From positions 155,898 through 219,897 of the forward strand of contig NZ_CP007203.1 of the NCBI RefSeq assembly GCF_000340565.2: 64,000 nucleotides of DNA, in the 5' to 3' direction. The notes below the pieces were generated by a model. That model was not told where the DNA came from, searched no databases, and was given only the letters and a program-made list of their open reading frames with translations. Shown piece after piece: positions 1 through 9,078 of this stretch. The DNA comes from Nodularia spumigena CCY9414 (GTDB lineage: Bacteria; Cyanobacteriota; Cyanobacteriia; Cyanobacteriales; Nostocaceae). The position numbers and the translations under genes are program-made. Every line of letters starts with the position of its first letter. Position 1 is the stretch's first letter.

Positions 1-43
1 CCAGTCTTTGCATTTAATCTCATAAAATTGTAGTTGTCCGTAG

Positions 44-1321
44 TCAAACGTAGCTATACCCGTCACTACAATGAACCTTAGTAATATTTTTCATTGTTGA
101 AAATTCAACTCTAAAACCATTGATAACAATCTCACATCCGTTTTTTGTGGGAGTTTTAACACGACTTACATACTTTCCAGAAGTTATGTTTTTACGATCT
201 TTGTGCAAAGTAGCCTTAACAAAATCTCCTGTAGAAACATGAGTGAATATTTTTTTAGGCTCAGTGCAAGGAAAACCAAATTTATTGATCCTACAGAATC
301 TTCTGCAACTATGCCCCGTGCTTTTTACTGTTAAAATTTTTGTTGTCAGTATTTTGAGAGTTTCAACTTTTCCTACACAAGCAGCATCAATCCAATGAGT
401 TTTAGGCAATCCTAAACGAGTTCTATTAAACTTAGTTAAACCTCCTGAACCTGTTGTTATAGGTAATCCAGTTTCTTTTAACTTATTAAATAAAGCCCAT
501 CTCGTTGAATTTACAGCAGACGCATCTTTTAGTGGACGCTTGGCTTGGGATAAAATTTGCTTCAACAACTCAGGCTTTTTTGCTAAAAACTTCTCAATAT
601 CTTGAGTACCTTTTTTGATATTGCATTTCTCACAAGCTAGACACAAATTAGAAATTCTATTAGTTCCTCCTTTGGCTTTTGGTTTAATATGCTCAACTTG
701 TAAAGGGACATTTTCCGCAGTACAGTATGCACATTTTCTATTCCATTTATTCAAAAGATATTCACGGACTTCATACCCTTGTAACTCTCCCTGTTGATAC
801 TCAAAGCCTGATATCTCCGGGTTTTCTAGCTGCTGTAGGTCAAACCTAGCAAGCTCTTCAACTATGTCAGTTATTGGGGCAAAATTACATAATCTTTTAA
901 CCCAAGTGTTAATAGTTAAAACTCTATGGCTTAAAGAAGGTGCTAACCAACCTTGAGGTTTAGTGCGGTTAAGAAATCTAGCTTGACGATAACGAGTATG
1001 TCTAGAACGTCTTCCTCGCCTTACTCCTTTTCGAGTTTCTAGGCTTTCTTTAATAGCTAAACCTCTGTGTTGTAATTCCATACCCCAGATGACTTTATTA
1101 TTTTGAACTAACGCAAAACCTGTAGTTTTACTCCCTGGATCTATTTTTAATTCAATCGGTTGAGTTGGAACTTCAGATTTAGGTTCTTTCAAAATTATGG
1201 TAAATGGAAATCTTCTAAATACAGCAGCTTTTTGTTGATTTAATAAAAAACGTGCATCTCCTGGATGAATTGGAGTAAGTGGTTTTTTGTTGGTATCAAG
1301 AACTAGAACAAAATTAGACAT
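44..1321 (-). CDS. iscB: IscB RNA-guided nuclease (IS200/IS605 superfamily)
   Basis: 425 aa nickase-like ancestor of Cas9 that cuts DNA using an omega RNA guide. The domains are in the expected order: an N-terminal PLMP-type segment (residues 1-45), RuvC-I with IDPGSKTTGFAL (Asp61), an arginine-rich bridge helix (about 98-120), RuvC-II with IVEELARFD (about 153-161), an HNH domain with CAYC (197-200), VEHIKPKAKGG (His211) and CLACEKC, then RuvC-III with HWIDAACVG (His309, Asp312). All catalytic residues are present, so the nuclease looks intact. No tnpA transposase lies beside it, as is common for IscB loci that move in trans. The ATG directly follows a structured RNA on the same strand, which fixes the start. 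The right end of the element falls near or before the window edge and was not found. Confidence 0.95.
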   Translation of the reverse strand: MSNFVLVLDTNKKPLTPIHPGDARFLLNQQKAAVFRRFPFTIILKEPKSEVPTQPIELKIDPGSKTTGFALVQNNKVIWGMELQHRGLAIKESLETRKGVRRGRRSRHTRYRQARFLNRTKPQGWLAPSLSHRVLTINTWVKRLCNFAPITDIVEELARFDLQQLENPEISGFEYQQGELQGYEVREYLLNKWNRKCAYCTAENVPLQVEHIKPKAKGGTNRISNLCLACEKCNIKKGTQDIEKFLAKKPELLKQILSQAKRPLKDASAVNSTRWALFNKLKETGLPITTGSGGLTKFNRTRLGLPKTHWIDAACVGKVETLKILTTKILTVKSTGHSCRRFCRINKFGFPCTEPKKIFTHVSTGDFVKATLHKDRKNITSGKYVSRVKTPTKNGCEIVINGFRVEFSTMKNITKVHCSDGYSYV

Positions 1322-1470
1322 TTAAATTTCACCTTTTCAGGGTAATGTTTGCTTCAACCTTGTTATCTGAGCTTGTTATGCTAAATACACTATCCTTGCG
1401 GATTGTTTAATAAGTAGCAACATGGCAGGGGACTAGCGAATCCCAAGGTGTTATGACCTAGATAACGTTT
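1322..1470 (-). ncRNA. HEARO / omega RNA of IscB
   Basis: The 150 bases immediately 5' of iscB on its strand fold as expected for the HEARO RNA class. A long-range helix can form between GTTATCT (1460-1466) and AGATAAC (1362-1368). It encloses a GGGA/TCCC hairpin (about 1428-1445) and an ATCC-GCAA-GGAT hairpin. Near the 3' end is an ACC/GGT hairpin just before the iscB ATG. Position, strand and the tail running directly into the start codon match known HEARO RNAs. The 5' boundary is approximate; the guide should come from sequence just beyond it, at coordinates above about 1466. Confidence 0.82.
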
Positions 1471-1502
1471 ACTCATGTTTTGAGTGGTTTGGTTCACATA
1501 AA

Positions 1503-1853
1503 CTACAGATTACTCCGTTTATTTATGCTCTCTACTCTGGAAATTCCTTCGGGGTGGATGTTGTCAAAGATGAGTTCCTGTCCATCAATTTCTACAGCGA
1601 TCGCTTCATGTCTTCCGTTGATAGAGATGTTTTGTTGGAGGCGTTCATGATAAATATTGCAGAAGGGATCTTCTGTAGTCCCTGTAGATAGGCTAATCTG
1701 TTTACCGGAAACTTTTTGATTTATGAGGAATTGCCGCAGGGCGATCGCACAGGAAACACATTCAAAAATTTGAATTTCCGCGATCGCACTCAGTTGACTG
1801 TGAACCTTCCCATTGGTCATTTTTTTGTTAGGTAGCTTTCCTGTATCTGCCAT
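1503..1853 (-). CDS. Papain-fold toxin-like protein (Tox-PL-2 type)
   Basis: 116 aa. It contains a cysteine-protease-like triad arrangement: ECVSCAIAL (candidate nucleophile Cys), HEAIAVEIDG (His) and IFDNIHPEG (Asp/Asn). This pattern matches the short stand-alone proteins that cyanobacterial annotations call papain fold toxin domain proteins. It has no signal peptide and no membrane segment. It stands alone, with no obvious immunity gene in the window, and its stop codon lies about 35 bp from the 5' end of the IscB omega RNA. Family assignment rests on motif recall; enzymatic activity is inferred. Confidence 0.6.
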   Translation of the reverse strand: MADTGKLPNKKMTNGKVHSQLSAIAEIQIFECVSCAIALRQFLINQKVSGKQISLSTGTTEDPFCNIYHERLQQNISINGRHEAIAVEIDGQELIFDNIHPEGISRVESINKRSNL

Positions 1854-1903
1854 GATTAGACGATACGATACATAGAATAAGCTACGCTAACGCCACTGTG
1901 GAA

Positions 1904-2794
1904 CTATTCGTGATGACGATTAAATCTGATTCCTACAAAGATGTCATACACAAATTCAAAAAAGTCTTTTTTCTGCAATAACCCCGATGTCTGAGGACTA
2001 CCTTTTTCATCCAATAACGGCTTCATCGCATAATAAGCAGGCTGGTAATTATACCAAGGAATCGAAGGCCATAAATGATGTATGAGGTGGTAATTCTGTC
2101 CCAAAATCAGGATATTCAGTAGTTTACCAGGATAGACGCGGGCATTTTTCCAGCGATCGCGCTCCGCAAACGGACGATGTGGTAAATAATCAAAAAATAA
2201 TCCTAGTGCTATCCCCACCAAAAACGCCGGTATAAACCAAAAATTGAGAATATAGCCTAAAAAGTGATACTGAATCGAAATATAAAAAATTGTCACGACA
2301 ATTAAGCGGCTGACGAACCATTCTAATAATTCATACTTGCGCCACAGTCGCCGTTGAAAGAAAAACACCTCATGATACAAAAAACGCACCGCAATCAACC
2401 ACAACGGTCCCCCTGTAGAGACGTAATGATCTGGGTCGTTTTTGGGGTCATTCACATGGGCGTGATGCTGTAAATGTACCCGTGTAAATACTGGAAAAGC
2501 GAAAGCTAATATCAAAGCGCTACCATGCCCTAACATGGCATTAATCACACGGTTGCGATGGGCAGATTGGTGACAAGCATCGTGAATCACAGTGCCAGCA
2601 CAATGTAAAGCAATGGTATTAATGGTAAAACACAACCAGTCTGGCCATTGCCATAGCCAGTAACCGAAGTTAGATAAGACCAACATTGTTACCGTCGATA
2701 AAAACAGCAACAGTGTCGGATTAAAATCACCAGGAGGCGCTAAAAATTCCCTGGGGGGGATTTTCAGTGACTTCTGTGCCTCCAATGTGAGCAT
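1904..2794 (-). CDS. crtR: Beta-carotene hydroxylase CrtR (fatty-acid-desaturase fold)
   Basis: 296 aa membrane di-iron hydroxylase expected to add hydroxyl groups to beta-carotene or related carotenoids in zeaxanthin and myxoxanthophyll synthesis. Histidine boxes are visible: HDACHQSAH, HLQHHAH and YHLIHHLWPSIPWYNY, with hydrophobic segments between them. The N-terminus MLTLEAQKSLKIPP and the EFLAPPGDFNP stretch are typical of cyanobacterial CrtR. I chose the ATG at 2792-2794 because AAGGAG lies 6-8 bases upstream; a more distal in-frame start would add 14 residues without support. CrtW ketolases share the boxes but differ in overall sequence. Confidence 0.87.
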   Translation of the reverse strand: MLTLEAQKSLKIPPREFLAPPGDFNPTLLLFLSTVTMLVLSNFGYWLWQWPDWLCFTINTIALHCAGTVIHDACHQSAHRNRVINAMLGHGSALILAFAFPVFTRVHLQHHAHVNDPKNDPDHYVSTGGPLWLIAVRFLYHEVFFFQRRLWRKYELLEWFVSRLIVVTIFYISIQYHFLGYILNFWFIPAFLVGIALGLFFDYLPHRPFAERDRWKNARVYPGKLLNILILGQNYHLIHHLWPSIPWYNYQPAYYAMKPLLDEKGSPQTSGLLQKKDFFEFVYDIFVGIRFNRHHE

Positions 2795-3223
2795 TTGTAA
2801 CTCCTTTCTTGAGCAAACATTACAAATATACGACAAAGATGAGCAGATAATAAACTTTTGTAAGCTTTTATTTAGGAATATTTAACTTTATCTTTGCTGA
2901 AGAGGAGATGAATAGCGCTATGATTCCAGACGAGAGATAAGTTTTTGCTGATCAGTAGGATGTGCTAGGCAACCACCAAAGAGTTGATAAAAAAAATCTC
3001 TCTGAAGCCGGATGTCACCAAGTTTGGTGTACGATATCTACTCTATCTCACAACACTTGGGAAATAAGCAGGGGAAAATAAATAATTGCTGCTCAAAGTG
3101 ACTCTCACACCCCCATTCATCCTCTGCCTCTGTTGGTTATGGATATAGCAGTGACTGAAAACGAAACGCCCCTTAACTTACTATGAATCTCTAGATAGAG
3201 ATAGCCCCCTAGAATCAGCCCCT
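2795..3223. other. Intergenic region between crtR and pyk
   Basis: 429 bp between two divergently transcribed genes, so both promoters should lie here. It is AT-rich with no convincing ORF. I see no repeat, no clear NtcA palindrome and no riboswitch. Confidence 0.6.
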
Positions 3224-4993
3224 ATGCAATTAAGAGACTCTCTACGCCGGACAAAAATTGTTGCTACAATTGGGCCTGCCACTAGCAGCCCAGAAATGCT
3301 GAAGGCGATTATTGAAGCGGGTGCAACGACACTGCGGCTCAACTTCTCCCACGGTACTCATGCCGACCATCAGCGTAGTATTCGCTTAATTCGGCAAACT
3401 GCCTTTGAATTAAATCAGCCCGTGGCCATTCTCCAAGACTTGCAAGGGCCAAAAATTCGCTTAGGTAAGTTTGAACATGGGTCGATAATTTTAGCAAAAG
3501 GCGATCGCTTCACCTTGACAAATCGCCCAGTTATCGGTTCACAAGAAATTAGCTGTGTTACCTACGATCATTTGGCAGAAGAAGTGCCTGTAGGTGCAAA
3601 AATTCTCCTTGATGATGGACGAGTAGAAATGCTCGTAGAAAATATTAACCGTGACAAAGGTGATTTACATTGTTCTGTCACAGTCCCTGGTAAGTTGTCG
3701 AACAACAAAGGTGTCAACTTTCCCGGTGTTTACCTATCCATCAAGGCCATGACCGACAAAGACCGCGATGACCTGATGTTTGGTCTAGATCAAGGTGTAG
3801 ACTGGGTAGCACTTTCCTTTGTCCGCAACCCCCAGGACATGATCGAAATTAAAGAGCTAATTTCTAGCACAGGTAAGCAGGTTCCAGTCATTGCCAAAAT
3901 TGAAAAACATGAAGCCATTGAACAAATGGAAGAAGTTCTGGCTTTATGTGATGGCGTAATGGTTGCTAGAGGGGACTTAGGTGTAGAACTCCCGGCTGAG
4001 GATGTCCCTGTATTGCAAAAGCGGCTGATTGCGACAGCCAATCGCTTAGGGATTCCCATCATCACCGCTACCCAAATGTTAGATAGCATGGTGAGCAACC
4101 CCCGCCCCACTCGTGCGGAAGTTTCAGACGTAGCTAATGCCATTTTAGATGGCACAGATGCCGTGATGCTATCGAATGAAACTGCTGTGGGCGACTTTCC
4201 CGTGGAAGCCGTCGCCACAATGGCCAGAATTGCCGAACGCATGGAACAGGAAGAAGTACTGCATTCAGTCGTCCCTCCACAGCGCAATAATCGGCGTTCT
4301 ATTCCCAATGCTATTAGTCAAGCCGTGGGACAAATTGCTGAACAGTTAGGAGCTGCGGCAATTATGACCCTGACGCAAACAGGAGCTACAGCTCGCAATG
4401 TCTCCAAATTTCGTCCCCATACGCCTATTTTAGCTGTGACACCCCATGTAAATGTGGCACGACAGTTACAAATGGTTTGGGGAGTTAAACCCTTATTAGT
4501 GCTGGGGCTACCTTCCACAGGGCAGACATTTCAAGCAGCTATCAATGTGGCGCAAGAGCATAATTACCTATCTGAGGGTGATTTGGTGGTGATGACTGCT
4601 GGTACACTCCAAGGTGTTTCAGGCTCAACGGATTTGGTCAAGGTGGAAGTTGTCACAGCTGTTCTAGGTCAGGGTATTGGTTTGGGACAAGGTTCTGTCA
4701 GTGGTCGTGCGAGAGTGGCTCACACTGCTATGCAGGTGAGTAATTTTAATCCTGGAGATATCTTGGTTGCACCCCGCACCGATGCCGATTTTGTCGAGGC
4801 GATTCGGAAAGCTGCTGGTATTATTACTGAAGATGAGAGTCTAACAAGTCACGCGGCAGTCATTGCTTTACGTCTCGGTGTCCCTGTGATTGTGGGTGTG
4901 AAGACAGCAACGTCAGTAATTCATGATGGCGCAATTGTAACTTTGGATCTGCAACGGGGTTTGGTTTACTCTGGAGCAGTGGGAACTCCTTAA
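3224..4993 (+). CDS. pyk: Pyruvate kinase with C-terminal PEP-utilising-type domain
   Basis: 589 aa cytosolic enzyme making pyruvate and ATP from phosphoenolpyruvate and ADP in glycolysis. The barrel carries RTKIVATIGPAT at the N-terminus, LRLNFSHG, the catalytic lysine region IAKIEKHEAIE and the metal site VMVARGDLGVE. It is longer than the common 470 aa form. The last 100 or so residues form an extra domain with GIITEDESLTSHAAVIAL, resembling the mobile histidine domain of PEP-utilising enzymes, as in Bacillus-type and cyanobacterial pyruvate kinases. It is monocistronic, and the next gene is convergent. Confidence 0.96.
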   Translation: MQLRDSLRRTKIVATIGPATSSPEMLKAIIEAGATTLRLNFSHGTHADHQRSIRLIRQTAFELNQPVAILQDLQGPKIRLGKFEHGSIILAKGDRFTLTNRPVIGSQEISCVTYDHLAEEVPVGAKILLDDGRVEMLVENINRDKGDLHCSVTVPGKLSNNKGVNFPGVYLSIKAMTDKDRDDLMFGLDQGVDWVALSFVRNPQDMIEIKELISSTGKQVPVIAKIEKHEAIEQMEEVLALCDGVMVARGDLGVELPAEDVPVLQKRLIATANRLGIPIITATQMLDSMVSNPRPTRAEVSDVANAILDGTDAVMLSNETAVGDFPVEAVATMARIAERMEQEEVLHSVVPPQRNNRRSIPNAISQAVGQIAEQLGAAAIMTLTQTGATARNVSKFRPHTPILAVTPHVNVARQLQMVWGVKPLLVLGLPSTGQTFQAAINVAQEHNYLSEGDLVVMTAGTLQGVSGSTDLVKVEVVTAVLGQGIGLGQGSVSGRARVAHTAMQVSNFNPGDILVAPRTDADFVEAIRKAAGIITEDESLTSHAAVIALRLGVPVIVGVKTATSVIHDGAIVTLDLQRGLVYSGAVGTP

Positions 4994-5020
4994 TTTGTAA
5001 TTCGTAATTGCTGGAACCAT

Positions 5021-5608
5021 CTACTCTGGTTGATTTTCAAATTTCACTCTCTCGTAAATCTGGCGATGGGGAATTTGGCAATTTGCGGAAGCTAAAGTTA
5101 AAACTCCGTCTTCATTGTCAGATTCTCTTAATAGCCAGTTAGCTTCTGGAGTTTTACTAAACTGCTCAATATGAATTTGATATTGGTCAATTAATATATA
5201 TTCTTGAAGTTCCGGGATGGAACGGTAATAGGTAAATTTATCGCCTCTATCTCTACTACTGGTAGATTTAGAAAGTACCTCAAAAATGATGCTCGGATTT
5301 AGCACTGTATCTGTGCGTCCCTCTTGGAATATAGCTTCATCTTTGATGATTAGAATATCAGGATATGTGTATTCTCGGTAATGAGGAATCCATAAACGCA
5401 AATCGCTAGTATAAACGTGGTAATCTCGTTCTCTCAGAGCAAGACCTAGAGCAATTACTAAGTTGACAATAATTTGATTATGATTAATCGAGCCTCCAGT
5501 CATTGGTAAAATTTCTCCATTACGGTATTCGCTGCGATACTCAGCCGTCTCTTCATGTGCTAGGTATTCTTCTATAGAATATTGCCGGGGGGGAGTTTGC
5601 ACAACCAT
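5021..5608 (-). CDS. Uma2-family putative endonuclease
   Basis: 195 aa DUF820/Uma2 protein with a predicted PD-(D/E)XK nuclease fold. It shows the N-terminal YSIEEYLAHEE, the GEILPMTGGS loop, the acidic YPDILII strand and IIFEVLSKSTSSRDRGDK, which carries the remaining candidate active-site residues. These proteins are greatly expanded in filamentous cyanobacteria and have no established function. It lies just downstream of the glycosyltransferase gene on the same strand, 46 bp away, and is convergent with pyk. Confidence 0.85.
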   Translation of the reverse strand: MVVQTPPRQYSIEEYLAHEETAEYRSEYRNGEILPMTGGSINHNQIIVNLVIALGLALRERDYHVYTSDLRLWIPHYREYTYPDILIIKDEAIFQEGRTDTVLNPSIIFEVLSKSTSSRDRGDKFTYYRSIPELQEYILIDQYQIHIEQFSKTPEANWLLRESDNEDGVLTLASANCQIPHRQIYERVKFENQPE

Positions 5609-5654
5609 AGGATTTCTTGGTAAGGTTTTGAGCCAGATTACTTTAGCCTAACAT

Positions 5655-6758
5655 TCATAAATAGCGTGATAAAACTTCGGCGGTAGCCAGTCCGGTTTTT
5701 TCCCAACTGAATTGATTGGCTCTTTTTATACTTAGGGTGGAGAGGTGCGATCGCACTGCCATATCTTCAGCTATCATCTGCATAGCGTCGGTAATTTCTG
5801 CTATAATATAAGGATTGATTAAAATCGCAGCATCGGCTGCAACTTCTGGGAGAGAAGAAAGGTTAGAAGTAATTACCGGAGTCCCACAAGCCATTGCTTC
5901 GACAACCGGCAAACCAAAGCCTTCCCACAGACTGGGAAACACTAAAGCGATCGCACCATGAATAATCTTTCGTAATTCGTTATACGATACATAATTGAGA
6001 AACTTTACTAACTGAGTTATTCCCAGTTCTGCAACCTGCGCTTGTAAAACTGGAGTGTAACGCTTATCGATGGGACCAGCTAACCATAATTCATATTCAT
6101 CCCTATTTCGTAGCGCCGCAAAAGCAGCTATGAGTCGATGTAAATTTTTATAGGGATCGTGTCGTCCCAGGTAGAGAAAATAACGCTGATTTTCTCGCCG
6201 TTTTTCTCTCATCGGGCGAAAATGTTGGCAATTATAAGCCAAAGGAATCGGCGTAATTTTGCTGGCGGAAACGTGGTAAAAATCGATTATATCCTGGGCT
6301 GTCGCTTGGGAATTGCAGATTATGTGTTGCGCTTGTTTGAGGACTTGGGGAATGTAGTAACGATGGTAAGGTGTTAACGGCGAGAAGCGTTTGGGAAAGC
6401 GCAAAGGTATTAAGTCATGAGACATGACCACAAAACGACAGTTACTATTAAGAGGCGCTTCGGGTAACGGGGAAAATAACAGTTTTGATTTAAGATTTTT
6501 ATAGATTTGCGGTAGTTGAAATTGTGTCCACAATAAGCGGCGCAAATGCCCTTTTGTCCCTTGAGCGGGAGTCAGATTATCACGAACCGGATAGCATTTA
6601 AATTCCGAGGATTTTTGTGATGTTAATAAAGTAGGTTCAAGAGATTTTAAATAAGGAAAAATATTTTGAGCATAGTTACTAATACCTGTGGGTTGAGGTA
6701 AAAGAATGGATAAGTTAATAATTAATTGATGAGAACCAGAATTATCGGATATATTCAT
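5655..6758 (-). CDS. GT4-family glycosyltransferase
   Basis: 367 aa GT-B enzyme. The N-terminal half binds the acceptor. The C-terminal half has YFLYLGRHDPYKNLHRLI and the nucleotide-sugar site FPSLWEGFGLPVVEAMACG with the EX7E motif, diagnostic of the GT4 clade (WcaI or mannosyl/rhamnosyltransferase-like). There is no signal peptide, so it is probably cytoplasmic or membrane-peripheral. It sits at the downstream end of the polysaccharide locus but is separated from gmd by a 362-bp gap holding a MITE, so it may have its own promoter. Donor and acceptor are unknown. Confidence 0.88.
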   Translation of the reverse strand: MNISDNSGSHQLIINLSILLPQPTGISNYAQNIFPYLKSLEPTLLTSQKSSEFKCYPVRDNLTPAQGTKGHLRRLLWTQFQLPQIYKNLKSKLLFSPLPEAPLNSNCRFVVMSHDLIPLRFPKRFSPLTPYHRYYIPQVLKQAQHIICNSQATAQDIIDFYHVSASKITPIPLAYNCQHFRPMREKRRENQRYFLYLGRHDPYKNLHRLIAAFAALRNRDEYELWLAGPIDKRYTPVLQAQVAELGITQLVKFLNYVSYNELRKIIHGAIALVFPSLWEGFGLPVVEAMACGTPVITSNLSSLPEVAADAAILINPYIIAEITDAMQMIAEDMAVRSHLSTLSIKRANQFSWEKTGLATAEVLSRYL

Positions 6759-6862
6759 TAAATAAGTTGTAATATTGGTTTTATATTTCTTGACCAGTCA
6801 AATAATTTTGCTCTTTCACTACCTTGATTAATTGAATTTTAGATTCAAGTTTTTAAGCTAAC

Positions 6863-7006
6863 AGGACTTACGCAACAATTGCCAAAATCTTGATTTATCT
6901 AACCGCCTTCGCGCAGCGTATGCCCCCAGGGCTTTAGTCGCCCGCGCGCAGCGATGCCCGCAAGGGCTGTAGAACGCCAAGAAAACGTAAATTATGCGTA
7001 AGTCCT
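6863..7006. mobile_element. MITE with 12-bp terminal inverted repeats (copy 1, complete)
   Basis: A 144-bp non-coding element begins with AGGACTTACGCA (6863-6874) and ends with its exact inverse TGCGTAAGTCCT (6995-7006). The interior is rich in GCGCAGCG/AAGGGC-type palindromes typical of Nostoc REP sequences. The same end sequence recurs at 47864 and 61026. No clear target-site duplication was seen. Confidence 0.75.
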
Positions 7007-7073
7007 AGCTAAGTAGGGCTTGCTGAATAAACCAAACTATGTTACGACTCCTAAACAGGATCGAAACCCTTAC

Positions 7074-7115
7074 TAATGACAAATGACCAATGACAAATGA
7101 CAAATGACAAATCAC
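7074..7115. repeat. Heptamer tandem repeat (TGACAAA-type STRR)
   Basis: Six consecutive 7-bp units of the form (A/T/C)AATGAC run from 7074 to 7115, just past the gmd stop codon. Such short tandemly repeated sequences are typical of heterocystous cyanobacteria. Confidence 0.8.
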
Positions 7116-7120
7116 CTTAT

Positions 7121-8098
7121 TTACGCCGACCTACTGTCAGCGCACAATTTTTTGAGGTCATAATCAACCATTAACTCAACCATTGGCTCAAAACTATGTT
7201 GAGGTTGCCAACCTAACTCAGTTTTAATTTTATCAATGGAACCAACTAACTGCACTGGTTCATCAGGACGGTAAAATGTAGGGTCAACTACAACATAATC
7301 TTGCCAATTTAGACCAACATAATTGAAAGCACATTCAACGAGTTCTTTGACCGAATGAGTTTCACCACTGGCAATAATATAATCTTCGGGTTGCTCTTGT
7401 TGTAACATCAGCCACATAGCATAAACAGCATCTTTGGCATAACACCAATCACGACGAGCCTCTAAATTACCTAATTTTAATTCATTTGCCAAACCGAGTT
7501 TAATTTGGGCTGCGGCGTGGGTGATTTTACGAAATACAAACTCCGTCCCACGTCGGGGCGATTCATGAGTGTAGGTAATACCACAGCAGCAGTAGAGGTC
7601 ATATTTTTGGCGATAGTTAACAGTCATCCAGTGGGCGTAAGCTTTAGCAACACCGTAGGGGTTACGGGGACGAAAAGCGGTGCGTTCACTTTGGGGTGAT
7701 TCGTCGGGTTGACCAAAAACTTCACTACTGGAAGCTTGATAGAATCTTGCATCGGATTTACAGCGACGAATTGATTCTAAGAGACGGGAAACACCGAGGG
7801 CTGTGTATTCTGCGGTGAGGGAGGGTTGAGTCCAAGACAGGGGGACGTAGCTTTGAGAGGCGAGGTTATAGATTTCATCTGGTTGTGAGTCTGTAATTAC
7901 GTCCATTAAGGAACATTGATCGAGGAGATCACCGGATACTATTTTAACTTCGCCGGAAAGGTGGCTAATACGTTCTAAATTGCTGGTGCTGGAACGGCGC
8001 ACTAGTCCGAATACTTCGTAACCTTTGGTGAGGAGGATTTCGGCGAGATAGGAACCGTCTTGTCCAGTTAGTCCAGTAATTAGGGCTTTTTTAGTCAC
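7121..8098 (-). CDS. gmd: GDP-mannose 4,6-dehydratase
   Basis: 325 aa short-chain dehydrogenase that converts GDP-mannose to GDP-4-keto-6-deoxymannose, precursor of GDP-fucose or GDP-rhamnose. It has the NADP site ALITGLTGQDGSYL, the SSSEVFG serine motif, the catalytic YGVAK and a typical RRGTEFV(F)RKI segment. The proposed start is the GTG at 8096-8098, directly before TKKALITG; a TTG eight codons further up is possible. It is the downstream member of the polysaccharide locus. No fcl/wcaG or rmd partner is in the window, so the final sugar cannot be named. Confidence 0.93.
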   Translation of the reverse strand: MTKKALITGLTGQDGSYLAEILLTKGYEVFGLVRRSSTSNLERISHLSGEVKIVSGDLLDQCSLMDVITDSQPDEIYNLASQSYVPLSWTQPSLTAEYTALGVSRLLESIRRCKSDARFYQASSSEVFGQPDESPQSERTAFRPRNPYGVAKAYAHWMTVNYRQKYDLYCCCGITYTHESPRRGTEFVFRKITHAAAQIKLGLANELKLGNLEARRDWCYAKDAVYAMWLMLQQEQPEDYIIASGETHSVKELVECAFNYVGLNWQDYVVVDPTFYRPDEPVQLVGSIDKIKTELGWQPQHSFEPMVELMVDYDLKKLCADSRSA

Positions 8099-8223
8099 AG
8101 TGATAATTTTGCTATTAAACAACTAATTTAAATGAATTGTAGATGCGATCGCCTCCTAACTGCCAATATAAAATCAGGTGGGGAGTTTTTCCTGCTTTGA
8201 CTTTTGACGAAAGCGGAGCGCTA

Positions 8224-9078
8224 CTAGTTTCTGGGAGTTAGACATCTCCGCAAATACATTAACACCCCCTGAATTTTTCCTAGTGATACTTGAGGTTTGA
8301 TAGCAATCAAAATAATAGCGTACAGAATCAGCCTAGTTAATCTGATTATTTGTATTGCCAAATTTGTATATTTTTCTAATGTAATTAAATAGCTGTATGT
8401 ACTATATTTAATTTTGAGAAAAACATTTCTATTGGTAATTGACGATGGTTGATGAATTACACTAACCTGATTCGTTACAGCAATTAAATATCCTTGATTA
8501 GCATAGCGTTGACAAAAATCAAAATCTTCATAATATAGAAAGTAAACCGGGTCAAACAAAGGAACTTCCGAAAAATTCCGTAAATTAATCATTAAACTAC
8601 AGCCTGAAACCCAGTCACAAATCACATAGGGTTTATCTGTGTATGTTAACAAGTCTTCCTGAATAATTGCACCTATTTTAGGAAGAAAGCGACCACCTGC
8701 AAACCAAACTTCACCTTCAGGTGTATAAATAATAGTACCAACAATTGATAAATCTGAATGAGAATCAAAAAAAATATTAACTTCTGCTAAAGAATTTTTT
8801 GGCAAATAAGCATCAGGATTAATTATCCAAATAATTGCTTGTTGATCTTCATTGAAAATATATTCAATTCCTAAGTTGCAAGCATTACCAAAGCCTATAT
8901 TACCTTCAGCATGAATAATCTGCACAGATTGACCTTGAATCTGATTAATATCAGTATCTTCAGGAGAATTATTGATGATTAAAACTTTGTAAGGAATATT
9001 TTGGTCTGTGGGGAATGAATTGATTAATTTAGTTAACAGATTCGTAGAATAATAGTTAACTGTTAAAAAGTAAATCAT
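8224..9078 (-). CDS. GT2-family glycosyltransferase (rhamnosyltransferase-like)
   Basis: 284 aa GT-A enzyme. It has an N-terminal FLTVNYYSTNLL strand, the metal-binding IINPDAYLP in the position of DXD, WVSGCSLMI, and YYEDFDFCQRY as the acceptor-side ED motif. The C-terminus is hydrophobic and basic, suggesting membrane association. It overlaps rfbA by 4 bp (ATGA), indicating translational coupling. Context suggests it adds a deoxysugar to a cell-surface glycan; substrate not determinable. Confidence 0.88.
   Translation of the reverse strand: MIYFLTVNYYSTNLLTKLINSFPTDQNIPYKVLIINNSPEDTDINQIQGQSVQIIHAEGNIGFGNACNLGIEYIFNEDQQAIIWIINPDAYLPKNSLAEVNIFFDSHSDLSIVGTIIYTPEGEVWFAGGRFLPKIGAIIQEDLLTYTDKPYVICDWVSGCSLMINLRNFSEVPLFDPVYFLYYEDFDFCQRYANQGYLIAVTNQVSVIHQPSSITNRNVFLKIKYSTYSYLITLEKYTNLAIQIIRLTRLILYAIILIAIKPQVSLGKIQGVLMYLRRCLTPRN

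Noticed and set aside
3790-4308. 172-codon frame opposite pyk
   Set aside because: It is the antisense shadow of a strongly conserved coding sequence and its composition follows the pyk codons.
7074-7115. Possible CRISPR-like array in the heptamer repeats (also at 32061, 36763, 49436, 58455)
   Set aside because: Units are 7 bp with no spacers; they are simple STRRs.
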